From Zingiber officinale (taxonomy: Eukaryota; Streptophyta; Magnoliopsida; Zingiberales; Zingiberaceae), in assembly GCF_018446385.1 (NCBI RefSeq), contig NC_056001.1:12394672-12458671 (forward strand): DNA of 64,000 bases, given 5' to 3'. The translations under genes were made by a program, and so were the position numbers. Below, piece by piece: positions 35,560-48,653 of the stretch. The stretch's first letter is position 1. Each line of letters starts with the position of its first letter. The notes below the pieces were generated by a model that saw nothing but the letters and a program-made list of their open reading frames with translations, ran no database searches and was not told the DNA's origin.

Positions 35560-36901
35560 CCATGTGATGTACTAATATATTGGAATTCAATATATCAATT
35601 ATTACAAGATTTATTTCAATATAAAGAATTATATGTTCATTTTTTACACAAAATACTAATACTAATACTAATATATATTTATTTTAACAACAATGGAATA
35701 TTTGTAGTAGTATTTGTGAAATTTTGAAAGAATGATGCAACCGAACAACTTCCAATGTTATTATCCCACTGGTCAATTAGTTTTAGAAAATAAAATTTTT
35801 TAAATATAGTATTAGTTTTAAATGAGCATATATTATATATAATGTTTCTTTATCTTTCTACATATTAGCTATGAAAACTAAATGGGAAAAATATTTTTAT
35901 TTTATTCCTAAAATTTATTTAATTATATTTGTTTTAGATCCTAGATTTAAATTAAAAATTTTATAAAAAATATTAATTTTATATTATGACGCTTTAATTT
36001 CAATTAAAGATTTTTCTTCTCCGAATCGAGTTAATATTATATATAATGTTAAAATTTATTTATATGATATTTATAATCAATATTATGCAAAATATGAAAT
36101 GTAAACTAATATTTTTGAAATACAACAAATTATTAGTAGTAATTTAAAACTTATAAAAACATAATTTTTATTAAAGTTATAGACGAAACGTCCATGAGAA
36201 TCCTCAAGTTCCACATAGAAACTTGAAAATTATTTTACGACTTCTTTTGATTCTAATGAAGTAGATAGCAAAAAATTTCGATATCTTAAAGTGGTAGTCA
36301 CAAAAGGCTCAAAGCTTTCCCATCATTTCCGTATTTGCCAAAGAAATTTTAGCTTGTCCAGTGTCAACTATTGCTGTGGAGCAAACGTTCAGTGCCAGCG
36401 GCAACATATTAGATGAACGACGATCAACTTTGTCTTTCAACTCATTGGAAGCTCAAGCATTACTTGATGATTGGACCAGAGCCGAGAAAAAAATCTATTG
36501 AATGCAACTTTCAGATGACGAAGTTGAATATTTTGATACCGAAGGAACAAATACAACAAGAATGAATAATGAAAGTAAGTGACAACGCCACTTTCAAATA
36601 TAAAAGGGTAAAAATGTAAAAAGAACTACGTGACTTTGAGTCCCATATATCCTAAGGGGATACGTATGAAACTTAAATGAGTGCAAACCCTTTTATTAAA
36701 TAAATTTTAGATTGTAAGTTTAAATTTAAATTTTTTTTAATATAATAATCTTGAACCGTGAATCGAACCATGAATCGACAATTTCGAGCTGTGAATCGTA
36801 GCCGTTTTGGGCGACTATAGTTAACGGTCGACCTGCCAGGAACCATCGAGTTAGTGGTTCAAAATCGTCGAACCATCAGTTCTGAACCGTGGTCAGGTCT
36901 A
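35560..36901 (+). pseudogene. hAT transposase relic
   Basis: Broken frames show MKTKWEKYFYF followed by FVLDPRFKL (the usual middle region of plant hAT transposases). Then comes the C-terminal dimerisation domain: CPVSTIAVEQTFSASGNIL, ERRSTLSFNSLEAQALL and a tail ending in TRAEKKIY with a TGA. Many frameshifts lie between them. A possible right terminal repeat (GAACCGTGGTCAGGTCTA) lies at 36884-36901; no left partner was found. It sits inside the old Tat element. Confidence 0.8.
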
Positions 36902-36959
36902 CTCCGGTCTAGTCAGTGGGTCATGAGACTCTTTCGACTAGACTTGAAGGGGAGGCTAG

Positions 36960-37975
36960 TGATATGATATGCTATGGGTGGTCTCGAAAGTAATATGGAA
37001 TTGATAGTCAAAGGTGATATAGGAGTCAAAGTCAAGGTGAGGTGACAGTCAAAGTTAAAGAGGTGGTCAGGGTGTACACATTCAGATAGACCACTCACCT
37101 ATGGGACTTAGCTTGCCACTCTTCAAGGATAAGCCCCACAGTATATGGCCGGTTGGCCAAAGAGCCGATCAGACCTTTCAGAGTTCCTCTCCCCACTTTT
37201 CAAGGGCAAGGCCTCTGACATATGGTCGGTCGGCCAAAGAGGTAGTTGGACCCTCCGGAGCTCAGCTCCCCAATCTTCAAGGACAAGACCTCCAGCATAT
37301 GGCCAATTGGTCAAAGTGTCGGTCGGGCTTATGGATCTAAGCTCCCCACTTCTCCTGTACATATCTCCCAGCATACAGTCGGTCGACCTCAACACCGGTC
37401 GGACATCCAGAGCTCAATTCCTCACTCCTTAGGAGCAAGGCCCCCATCATATGGTCGGTCGACCTAAAGTGTCGGTCGAACCTACGAGACTAAGCTCCCT
37501 ACTTCTCCTGTACAAGTCTCTCAGCATACAGCCGGTCGGCTATAAGGTCAGTCAAATTTCTTCCAGGAGACAACAATGTTAGGGAATCACAACAACTTAT
37601 CAGAGAATAACGGTCATTCGTCAGGGAATGTTCCGCTACCCTGCATAGGCACGCAATAGAACCTTCCTCCAAGGGTGATCGTACATCTTCCTCTATTCGA
37701 CATATTCTGACATCAAACATTTTCTGACGTCTCATTATTGTGGAGGTTATGCGGATCAGTATATAAAAGGGGTTCTTACCGTTGGTCAGGTACGCTTTAC
37801 TACGAGCGTACTCACGCACATATATCGATATTTACTGTTCTACTGTTCATCTACTTCTCCATCTTTTCCTACGATTTTGACTTGAGCGTCGGAGTGCCTA
37901 CACCAGGGACCCCCTCCCTGATTCTTGCTCTAACGTTTTCATTTGCTCTCTCTATGGTGTGCACAAAAAGGATCG
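36960..37975 (+). repeat. Tat-lineage Gypsy LTR with PPT on the left and PBS-like site on the right
   Basis: Starts TGATATGATATGC after the purine tract CTTGAAGGGGAGGCTAG and ends near GGATCG. A PBS-like TTTGGTGCCATCCC follows at 37976. It contains about six tandem units of about 75 bp (37105-37560) rich in GGTCGGTCGGCC-type words, and a TATA box (GTATATAAAAGG) at 37759-37770. The stretch ACTTGAGCGTCGGAG near its end is shared with the intact Tat LTR (50765). Confidence 0.8.
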
Positions 37976-38126
37976 TTTGGTGCCATCCCCAGCCAACTCA
38001 AAGTCTCCTCGCAGTCAGTAGCAGAGATAGCTACCCAACACTCTATCTTCTCCAATTTCAAACAGGATTATAATAGATGGCCATGGAGTAATACCACTTG
38101 TATAAGTTCTTTAAAAAATCAATTAT

Positions 38127-38372
38127 AGCCCTCAGGGTTATGGTGCAGCGGTAAGGGCGTTCAGTTGTATCTCAGGCACTCATGGTTCGATTCTCAGCTA
38201 CGATGTATTTGCAAAGATTGTTCCTCCAAATGAGACTTGTAACTAAGGGATGCTGCGCTTCTGGGTTGCCAGCTACAAGTGTTTCCCAATTTATACTGAT
38301 TGCCGGTGGAAAACTTTCGTGGGGCTAAGTTGGTCATCCAAGCTCGATGTTATCCAACTTAGTTAATCATTA
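38127..38372 (+). mobile_element. tRNA-derived SINE, copy 1
   Basis: The head GCCCTCAGGGTTATGGTGC carries an A-box-like TGGTGCAGCGG (about 38141) and a perfect B box GGTTCGATTC at 38183-38192. The tRNA-unrelated body is shared with the next copy (for example CTTCTGGGTTGCC, AAACTTTCGTGGGGCTAAG). About 245 bp. Confidence 0.78.
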
Positions 38373-38373
38373 T

Positions 38374-38630
38374 GCCCCTGGGGCTATGGTACAGTGGAAG
38401 AGTATAACGATTGTCACTCAGACACCCACGGTTTGATCCTCAACTATAACGAATTTGTAGAAATTTTTTCTCTAAATAAGGTGCGTAATCAAATGATGTT
38501 GGGCTTCTAGGTCGCTCGTGCACGAGCCCTTCCTGATTCATTTGTATGGCCGATGAGAAAATTATATGGGTTGACCGGACTTGTCACCCCGGGCTAGTTG
38601 GTTTATTGTTTTTTTTTAAAAAAAAAAAAA
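38374..38630 (+). mobile_element. tRNA-derived SINE, copy 2, head to tail with copy 1
   Basis: The head GCCCCTGGGGCTATGGTAC has a mutated B box (GGTTTGATCC, 38430-38439). The body aligns with copy 1, and the end is a T-run followed by an A-run (38608-38631). About 255 bp. Confidence 0.78.
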
Positions 38631-40596
<1,966 letters not shown>

Positions 40597-40799
40597 ATTT
40601 AAACAATACATGTATTAATATAGTCCTAATTTAATAAATATTATATATTTATTTATAATTTTTTTAATGGGCAATTGACTATTAGACTCATTGATCATAC
40701 TTAATTAACTCAAACTGTATATGGATGATGTCACAAGGATAAATTTTTATCTTCAAAATTTTTTACACGACAATCAAGTCCTACATTTAATTCAGTCTA

Positions 40800-42071
40800 T
40801 CAACAAATGCACCACTAAGGTACAAAGAATCCCAAAGTAAAAACACCACAAAAGCCACAACAAGCAACATACATAAATATAAAAAACTCCCAACCTTTAT
40901 TATTCTCAATAACAAAGAAATATATGTGGAATAATATAGAATCACTCACAAATCGCTCATTATTCACTCGTACAAATCCCTCCCGATTTTGCTTAGATTC
41001 GGCTCTACAAGTTCCCCACGAATTTGCACAATTTGCACTCTTTGCACACCCCTTTCCCAATGCCAACCTTGCTTATTTATCATGCATAGGCAACTGTTAC
41101 AATGGAGGTTGCATTGTGGTTGCACCAACTACTTGTGCCACATGTACAAAACTAACCGAACTTGCACAAAATCGTTTTGTCCACATGTCTTGGTTGTATT
41201 GACACCATGTCAAATGGTAGCTTGCACACCTTGTGCTTTGCCCCATCATTATGTTGCATTAGTCCATGCCAAGTGTCAGCATGCACTGCTTATGCTTGAC
41301 TATGGTTTTGCTTCTTTGGCACCACGCCAAAGTCTATCTACACACCCATTCCACTTCTTTGGCCTCATGCCAAAGTTTGTATGCATGCCTTGTGCTTGGT
41401 CCATGGCTCCGTTGCTTTGGCACCGCGCCAAAGTCTTGTATGCATGCCTTGTGCATGGCCCAAGTCTTGCTCCACAAACTTGTGTGAAACATCCCCTACT
41501 ACTCTATCCGTTGTGTTGTATTGTATGTGCCTACCATATGCCTTGGTTCAGTTTTCTTGCAAGACTTGCTTGGCTAAATGCTCAGACCTAGCACCTCCAA
41601 TCCTTGCACTTGTTCGCCACAATCCAAGTCTTGTCCTTGCATAACTTGTGGTTAGACAGCCCTGTATGTTGTCACAACTTTGTTGTTGCTTGGCATGCCT
41701 TACACATATATACCCTGCTCACATGATCACCAAGTCTGCTTCCTACATGACTGGTGCTTTAGATGGCACCCTGCACACTATCACAAGTTTCCAATGTTTG
41801 GCATACCTTGCGCACATGCCATGCTTGGAAGATTTCCAAGTCTGTCTCCTGTAGACTTGGGCTTGGACAGCTTCACGCTACCACTCTGCTTGGTAGGCCT
41901 TGTGCACATGTCAGGCTCGCTGATTTGCCAAGTTTGACTCCTGCAAGATTTGGACTTGGACAGTGCCTCGCACACTATCGTAATCCTTTCCGCTGATTGG
42001 CATGCCTTGCACACATGTTAGGTTCTATTGATTACCAAGTTTGTCTCCTGCATGACTTAGTCTTGGACAAC
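40800..42071. repeat. Tandem-repeat locus, left part
   Basis: Blocks built on CTTGGCATGCCTTG(C/T)(A/G)CACATG and CCAAGTCTGTCTCCTG recur about every 110-125 bp from 41640 to 42071. 41250-41480 has another set with CTTTGGCACC-type inverted words (CTTTGGC/GCCAAAG). The open frames here are by-products of repetition. The same repeat resumes at 62884, showing the locus was split by the 42072-62878 insertion. Confidence 0.75.
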
Positions 42072-42395
42072 TGTATGAAATGGGAATGTGGGAATGTGGG
42101 AATGTGCCCACGTTGTCTACTACTCTTAATGAAAAAAGTCCATTATACCCCTGAGTTATTTTCCCTTTATAAGGGGTGTGTCCAAGTATCATTCACGAAG
42201 GTGGAGAAAGAGACAACGAGAGAGGAAGAAGAACATCTGAGGCTGTAGGATTTGGTTCGTGGAATTGTGGAGAGCTTTCCGATTTTGTGATCATTCTTCG
42301 GACAATAAGTCCTGCCATCGCCGATTGCAGATCTGCGGGAGATCTCTGTAAGTATTTAATTGTTTTATACAATTAATAGATATATAATTTCTACA
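42072..42395 (+). repeat. 5' LTR of the Tork-like element
   Basis: 324 bp from TGTATGAAATGGGA to AATTTCTACA. A GGGAATGT unit is triplicated at 42081-42105, which is absent from the 3' LTR and explains its greater length. Confidence 0.88.
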
Positions 42396-42396
42396 T

Positions 42397-42408
42397 TGGT
42401 ATCAAAGC
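42397..42408 (+). other. Primer-binding site (initiator Met tRNA type)
   Basis: TGGTATCAAAGC, one base from the common TGGTATCAGAGC, two bases after the LTR end. This is the site where the methionine initiator tRNA primes minus-strand synthesis in Copia elements. Confidence 0.9.
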
Positions 42409-44431
42409 ATCAGGAATTATATCTTGTTATAAATTACCTCATCGCTAAACACGTCGCATCGAGTCACGAAGGTGACTTTCTGCCGGAAATCTCCGTGCTC
42501 CCGTGGCCGATGGTTTGGTTGCTGCAAAGGAGCGCCGACGATTGCATCACGGTAGTAGTAGACCAGCGATAGGGTCACAGGTCAGCGATCAAGTCATCGT
42601 TGGCGTCAGCACTGCTGTTTGGCAACACATTGTGTCAAAATCGTGATAAGGTCGCGATTTCCATCGGAACAGGGCTCGGGTTGCGAGGATATGCCGGTGA
42701 CAACATTCTGTGGCTGGAGATAGCGTCTCAGCTGGTCAGTGGTGCGCTGGTGGTCGAGACGGGCAGAACAACCACTGACAACCTTGTTGGGCCAAGAGCG
42801 ATCGAAGTCTGGTGCCGAAAAGGACTAGCGACCTTCCCAATAGGCCAACAAGTGGTTGGCATGGGGCGGCGAAGAAAACAGACGAAATGAACCCGAAGAA
42901 CAGTGTTCATGAGAAAAATGTTTGATTTTAGAAAATCAAATAAAAAACCGTGAACGTTAAAAAAAACGATGCAGGTTGATATTAAAAACATGTGAGAAGA
43001 CTTGTAGAATTCAAAATAAAATAAAATAAAATAAAAACGTGAGCAATGACCTTCACGTAAATAAAAAAAAATCTCACTGGTCTGGCTAAAACCATATGGG
43101 TTTGAACCAGATGATTTAATTAGACCATTAGACCTTGATCTAATTTAAATCATTAGTTGGTTTAGTTAAATTAGGTTGATTCAGATTGGAATCAATTTGA
43201 GTTGATTTAATTAGGGTTAAACTAGATATGATCAAATGATCAGATTTGTTCTATTGAGTCAAATTTGATCAAAAAGATTATATTTGTTCTAATGGGTCAG
43301 ACTTAAACTATTGGATTTTGGTTTGATCAAACGGACCTAAGTGTGATCAATAAATCTGAATTTGGCTGAATTGGACTTAAATTAAACAATAATAGAACAT
43401 AAGTACAGTAGATCCATGTCCAATTAGATCAGTTCTAATTGAGGACAATGGACTAAGCTTAGAATCTGGATTCTCGATCGATCGATCAAATGGGCTAGTC
43501 GACTTAGGTTCTAGAAAATCGAGAAGATTTGTTTTTCTTGATTTATTATGTTGGTTCTATGCATGTATAAATTGAATTAAGTCAGTTTTGTACTGACTTA
43601 TTTAATTTTAATTTTTCAGATGGCATGGACGATTACCACATTGACTCGTCGCAAAGTGCGGTGGAACCAGCTCAAGGAGGAAATTCAGGAAATAGAGTAT
43701 AACTCTGCTTATAGAGTTGACAAACACGTTGGACGGCTTGATGACCTATTTTGGAAACTTGAGTGAGAAGAGTTTTCGGTCCTGGACAGTTATAGGATCT
43801 GACTTTTGATGCGTTCATTGCCAAAGCATCCTAAGTTCATAGCAGACTATATATGGGGGTGTCATGAAGGACGCGTCATATATTCAGAAGTGTGTAGAGG
43901 ATCAAGAAGAGGATCCGATTGTGGATCCGATGCAGAATCCTGAAGTTGTCCCACCTATGATTACTCCAAATGAGTCCAGGCTGAAAAGGATAATGTTGGC
44001 CACTACACTAGTGTTTGTCCTAGTGGGAGTGGTGATAGTCTATCTTGTTTATTAGAATTTTGTTATTGTTATTATCGTTATGTATGAATAATATTAGTCC
44101 ATTTCGTTCATGTTAGTTTGTTATGTGCTAACAATATGCAGCATATTTTTATGTTAATGATATGTTCATTCATTTATGTTGTTTATTCTACATGATGCAT
44201 GATACTCTTTGATTAGTTTATTATGAGTAAAATAAATACTGATTAGTTCATTAGTTGGGATGTATGTAATAGTATTGATCAATATTGATTTGATTGGTCT
44301 TACAAATGATGAGTGAAAACGTAGTTATCACTTGATTTTGTAAACCAACTCAAATTGATATTGAGTCAATCATAAATTGTATATATATGAATTACACTTA
44401 ATACTAAATAATGTGTTCATTTATGATAGAT
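42409..44431 (+). other. Long leader of the Tork-like element with small frames
   Basis: About 2 kb without gag homology. A 48-codon frame starts at 43621 (MAWTITTLTRRKVRWN). A 63-codon frame at 43864-44055 ends in a hydrophobic stretch (MLATTLVFVLVGVVIVYLVY) typical of a membrane anchor. Neither matches a family I know. Confidence 0.45.
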
Positions 44432-45300
44432 TATGACAACCAAAAATATTATAGCTGAACTCAACAAGGGTGAATAACTTAATGGGGATAACTATAAGAT
44501 CTGGCACCTTATGATACAGTATGCACTTGAGGAACAAGAAGTTCTAGAGACTGTAAATCAGGTTATGGTAGAACCTGTAGATGGTCCCACTACATAGCAC
44601 AGACGAGATCTTAATGTCTATAAGGCTTGGAAGAAAAATGACTCCACTGCAAAGGGCATATTGATTAGTTCAATGGTAGACGACCTAGCTTTTGAGTATG
44701 AGTCGTATCTTTCGGCTCATGCAGTTTGGGTAGCCCTTAAAGAAAAATACAGTGGAGTAAGCCTGAGCAAGATTCGACAGTTGACAATCAAGTTTAACAG
44801 CTACAAGAAGAGTCCGAATGTGTCAATGGTTCAACACTTCAGGGAGATGTCGAACATAATTCGGGAGCTCAAAACTACTGGTTATGAGTTGACCGATGAA
44901 CAACAGGTTCAAGCATTTATTCGTTCCCTTCCAAATTCTTAGGAGATCATGAAGCAGACCCTAACTCACAGTGAAAGTATCAAGACTTTCATTGACGTCT
45001 CACGCCATGTAGAATTGGAGGCGGAGAGAGTTGAATCTGCAATGATTTCTGGACTAGCCTATGTGGTTGTCGATTCTCTTGGATCATCTGGATCCATGAA
45101 AAAGAAATGGTTCAAAAAATGGAAGGGAAAGAAGAAGGAAGGTGTTACTGTGGGACAGAGCCCTATCAAGAAGATATGAAAGAAGACAAGAAAGAAACCT
45201 AAAAATAAGTTGACTTGTTTTAATTGCCACAGAAGGGTCACTTCACTCAAGAGTCCACTGAGCCGAAAAAGGTATATCCATATGTGTCTTTTTTTTCTGA
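44432..45300 (+). pseudogene. Copia gag relic
   Basis: Starts MTTKNIIAELNKGE and is stopped at once by TAA, then continues LNGDNYKIWHLMIQYALEEQ, STAKGILISSMVDDLAFEYE and VWVALKEKYSGVSLSKIRQL, which is the gag core of Copia elements. Further stops lie at about 44595 and 44941. A zinc-knuckle remnant (FNCHRR) is at about 45220. Not functional. Confidence 0.85.
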
Positions 45301-45329
45301 GCATTTTGTTGCTAGCTCAGTGTTGTTAG

Positions 45330-46730
45330 TTGATTCTTATCCTTTGTGGATTATAAATTCGGGAGTAACCAACCATGTAGCTAGGAGTGAGTTACATTTG
45401 TAGAGTATCATTGGGTACTAGCTGGCAACAAATGGATCTATGTAGGAAACAATGCAAGAGTTGAAGTCAAAGGAGTCAGCACTTGCAAACTCAACCTTTG
45501 TGGTGGTAGTGTTTTGTTTCTACATGATGTCCTGTATACTCATGAAATTCAACGAAATCTTGTTTCCATTACGTGTCTTCTTGATTTAGGATATTGTATT
45601 AATTTTCACAGCCGATGTGTTGAACTTAAGATTGACTCAGTGTCAATCAGATATGATTTTTTAACAAATGGTTTTATGGTTCTTTATATAGAACCAGATG
45701 CCAATTATGCTATTGATTGTTATTTTTTAAACATTGCTCTAACTAGTGATGTAGATATAACTAATAAGGTTTGACATGCTAGATTAGGACACATAGGACA
45801 AGAACGTATGAATCGATTAGCTAGAGAGGGTATATTGGGCACTCGGGCTAAGATTCACTTATCTATATATGAGCATTGTCTTGTTGGAAAAGCAACTAGG
45901 AAATCATTTAGTAAAGCTATTAGAGCTGAATCACCATTGTAGTTAATTCATTCGGATATTTATGGTTTAATGAATGTGAAGGCTAGACATGGAACTTCTT
46001 ATTTCATTATATTTATTGATGATTTCTCTCAGTTCAGTCATGTGTATTTGATTTCTCATAAATCTGAAACATTGGATTGTTTCATTCATTATATAAATGA
46101 AGTTGAGAATCAAACATAACGTAAAGTTAAGACTTTATACACTGACCGTGGAGGAGAATATTTATCTAATATATTCAAGACAATATGTAATGATAGAGAA
46201 ATTATTAAACAACTGACAATCCCTGGAACTCCACATCAAAATGATATAACTGAAAGAATAAATAGAACTTTTCTTGAAATGGTTAGGTCTATGATGACGC
46301 AGGCTAATTTGTCTATCTTCTATTGGGGAGATGCACTATTAACTACTACCTATATACTTAACAAGGTGCATATCTCCTATTGGGGAATAACTATGGAAGC
46401 TGAATATGTGACATGTTCAGTAGCTATGCAAGAAGCAGTCTGGTTAAGAAGGTTACTGAACCATTTGAAGATTGTTGAGGACAGTGGGAGTCCAGTAACT
46501 GTCTACTGTGATAGTCAAGCTGCGATAGCTTTTTCTAAAGATCCCAAATATCACAGCAAAGGCAAGCATATATCTATAAAATATAACTTTGTGAGGGATA
46601 TTGTGGCTAAAATAAAAGTAATTCTTGAGTATATCCCTACACGTCTATGCTTGCGGGTCCTTTTACTAAGTCAATGACTAAAGAGTCATTTAAAGAACAT
46701 GTAAAGTCTCTGAGACTTCATAGAATGTAA
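45330..46730 (+). pseudogene. Copia pol relic: protease, integrase, then RNase H without RT
   Basis: Protease appears as PLWIINSGVTNHVA (Asp of the active site changed to Asn). The zinc region has ARLGHIGQERMNRL. The integrase shows FIDDFSQFSHVY, YTDRGGEYL and HQNDITERINRTF. At about 46368 the frame passes directly into the RNase H end (MEAEYVTCSVAMQEAVWLRR, YCDSQAAIA, KHISIKYNFVRD), so all of the RT and the start of RNase H are deleted. Stops occur at about 45774, 45940 and 46118. Confidence 0.88.
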
Positions 46731-47257
46731 CGATATTGAAATAACAATCAGACTTTGTGATTTCATTGTGTGACTTGCCATAATTTATTCAGTGTATATG
46801 ATTTTGTTACATTCAAGATCTCGGTGAGCATGTTGACAGGTTGAGATTGGTGCACTCACATGGACAATTATCTCTGTTTGTTGGGTACAAATAGAGGTAA
46901 GATCATTGCTTGTGGGATAGCTTAAGTAGCTGTAAAAAGAGATAGACCATAAGTTAAGCTCGTCTTGATAATTGTGTCAAGTTGAGATCATTTATGTGTT
47001 AATAATGATCGAAGTAAATGAACCCACCATTTACTGAACCTGTTGAAAGTCATATTAGAATTCATATATTGAATTCAGGGTTAGACATTAGATATGTCTA
47101 GATCAAAATCTGTACGATGTTAAATTTGAAGACAACATGCGCTCTTTTTAGTAAAGAGAATAACATCATAACATGTGATTCATACCACATATGCTATTGC
47201 GACAATAAAGGTAGTAGGAGAATAGATCTTTGTTTCTTTACTATTTGAGACCTTTGA
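46731..47257 (+). other. 3' non-coding part of the Tork-like element, interrupted
   Basis: Follows the RNase H end; no open frame. It is cut off at 47257 by the inverted LTR. A short remainder (62497-62571) sits before the 3' LTR. Confidence 0.55.
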
Positions 47258-48120
47258 TGTTGGGACCGATTATGTAGCTAGAGGGGGGTGAATAGCTCGG
47301 TGCGCTCCTCGTGCTCTTCGTTGCTTATTTCTTCAAGATATGCAGCGGAAAATACAAACAAACAACACACACAATGCTAACTCGAGGATTTACTTGGTAT
47401 CCACCTCACAAGAGGTGACTAATCCAAGGATCCACACACTCACACACCCTCCACTATGAAAAACACTCCTTTATGGTAACTATCAAAGGTGGAGAAGCCC
47501 TACAAGTTCACACTACAAGAAGAAAGGGAAAGGGAACAAAATACAAGCTAAAAGCTTACAAGTTAGCACAAGAAAACCCTAACCCTAGATTTCTTCTTCT
47601 TGATGTAAATCCGCCTCTTGATTTGGAAGAACCTCCAAGAACCCTCAAGATCTGGCGGTGAGAACTTTGTGGAGAAGCTTTGGAAGTCCTGTGAAGATCT
47701 GAGATGAAACAATGTGAGCCCTTCCAGTTCTCTGCCGAGAGAACAGCTCGCCAGCAGCTAAATACGACGCCAACGGTTGGATCCCGATCAATTGGATTAC
47801 TCCCAATCGATCAGGGAGGCTTTGGATCGATCCAGAGCGCCTCTTTGCTCGCTGGGAATTGTCTGGATCGATCGGCTAATCGATCCAGGGCTTATCGCGC
47901 GAAATCGCAGCTCCCAATCGATCCACTGATCGATTGGGGGATCTGGATCTATCGACCGATCGATCCAGCGCTGTTCTGTGCGATCGTGCACTTGTCCCAA
48001 TCGATCCACTGATCGATTGGGAGGAGGTTTGTCGCGAAAACTCGCCTAATCGATCGGCCAATCGATTGGGCATGAGCCAATCGATCGGCTGATCGATCCA
48101 GCTCATGATTTCTGTAGCAG
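47258..48120 (-). repeat. Inverted SIRE-type LTR fragment (3' end at 47258)
   Basis: Read on the minus strand it ends CCCCCCTCTAGCTACATAAT and then CGGTCCCAACA, the usual C-run plus LTR end. A CCAATCGATTGG-type palindrome cluster lies at 47785-48100. Its 5' part is absent: at about 48110 it meets a plus-strand LTR fragment head to head. Low-copy frames at 47473-47661 are not genes. Confidence 0.7.
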
Positions 48121-48653
48121 TACTGTAGTAACACTGTAGCAGTACTGTAGTAGTCGATTGCATGTTTTAGCAGTCGACTGCGCAGTCAACTGGCGCGCGA
48201 ACAGAATGGTTCTGTTCGTTCGGTCGGTGTGGATCAGTCGACTGCAAGTTTTAGCAGTCGACTGCACCAGTCGACTGCACCAGTCGACTGCATGTTTTAG
48301 CAGTCGACTGGTAAATGACCGTTGGCATACTGTTGGTGCTGCGAAATAGCCGTTGGCTACCTCCAACGGTAACACCAGTCGACTGATGGTTTTGCCAGTC
48401 GACTGGTGCCGAGATGAGTTGATATGATGATCAACTCTCTCCTTTTATTTATAGGAAGCTTTGGGCCTTGAAGGAGGTTACTAATTATTGTTGAATCACT
48501 CCTTGTCATTGCCCAAAGCTTCCAAGTCTACTCTCTTCCTCCTAAACCTATGTTCATCTTGTAAGAGGAAGAGAACCTTGTGAGAGGTTGTACTCCACCG
48601 AGAAGGAGTAAGAGCTAGCCGGAGATTATCGGGGACTGATCCACTGAAGGATC
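48121..48653 (+). repeat. SIRE-type LTR fragment, left part (family of 10165-14221)
   Basis: Dense CAGTCGACTG palindromes (48150-48310 and 48375-48410), then sequence matching 13695-14000, including TTATTTATAGGAAGCTTTGG. It continues at 60643-60856 after a nested solo LTR. The 5' third of the LTR is missing. Confidence 0.8.

Noticed and set aside
37738-38073. 111-codon frame
   Set aside because: It spans the TATA box and end of the old Tat LTR, so it is LTR sequence.
38127-38200. Possible tRNA gene
   Set aside because: The A and B boxes are present but acceptor and anticodon stems do not fold, and a shared body repeats in the next copy, so it is a SINE head.
40989-41996. Cys/His/Leu-rich frames of 70-200 codons
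   Set aside because: They follow from the tandem repeats (TTGCACA, CTTGGCATGCC) and overlap in all three frames without any domain.
47473-47661. 62-codon frame in the inverted LTR
   Set aside because: It lies in the downstream part of the LTR read backwards and lacks any similarity.
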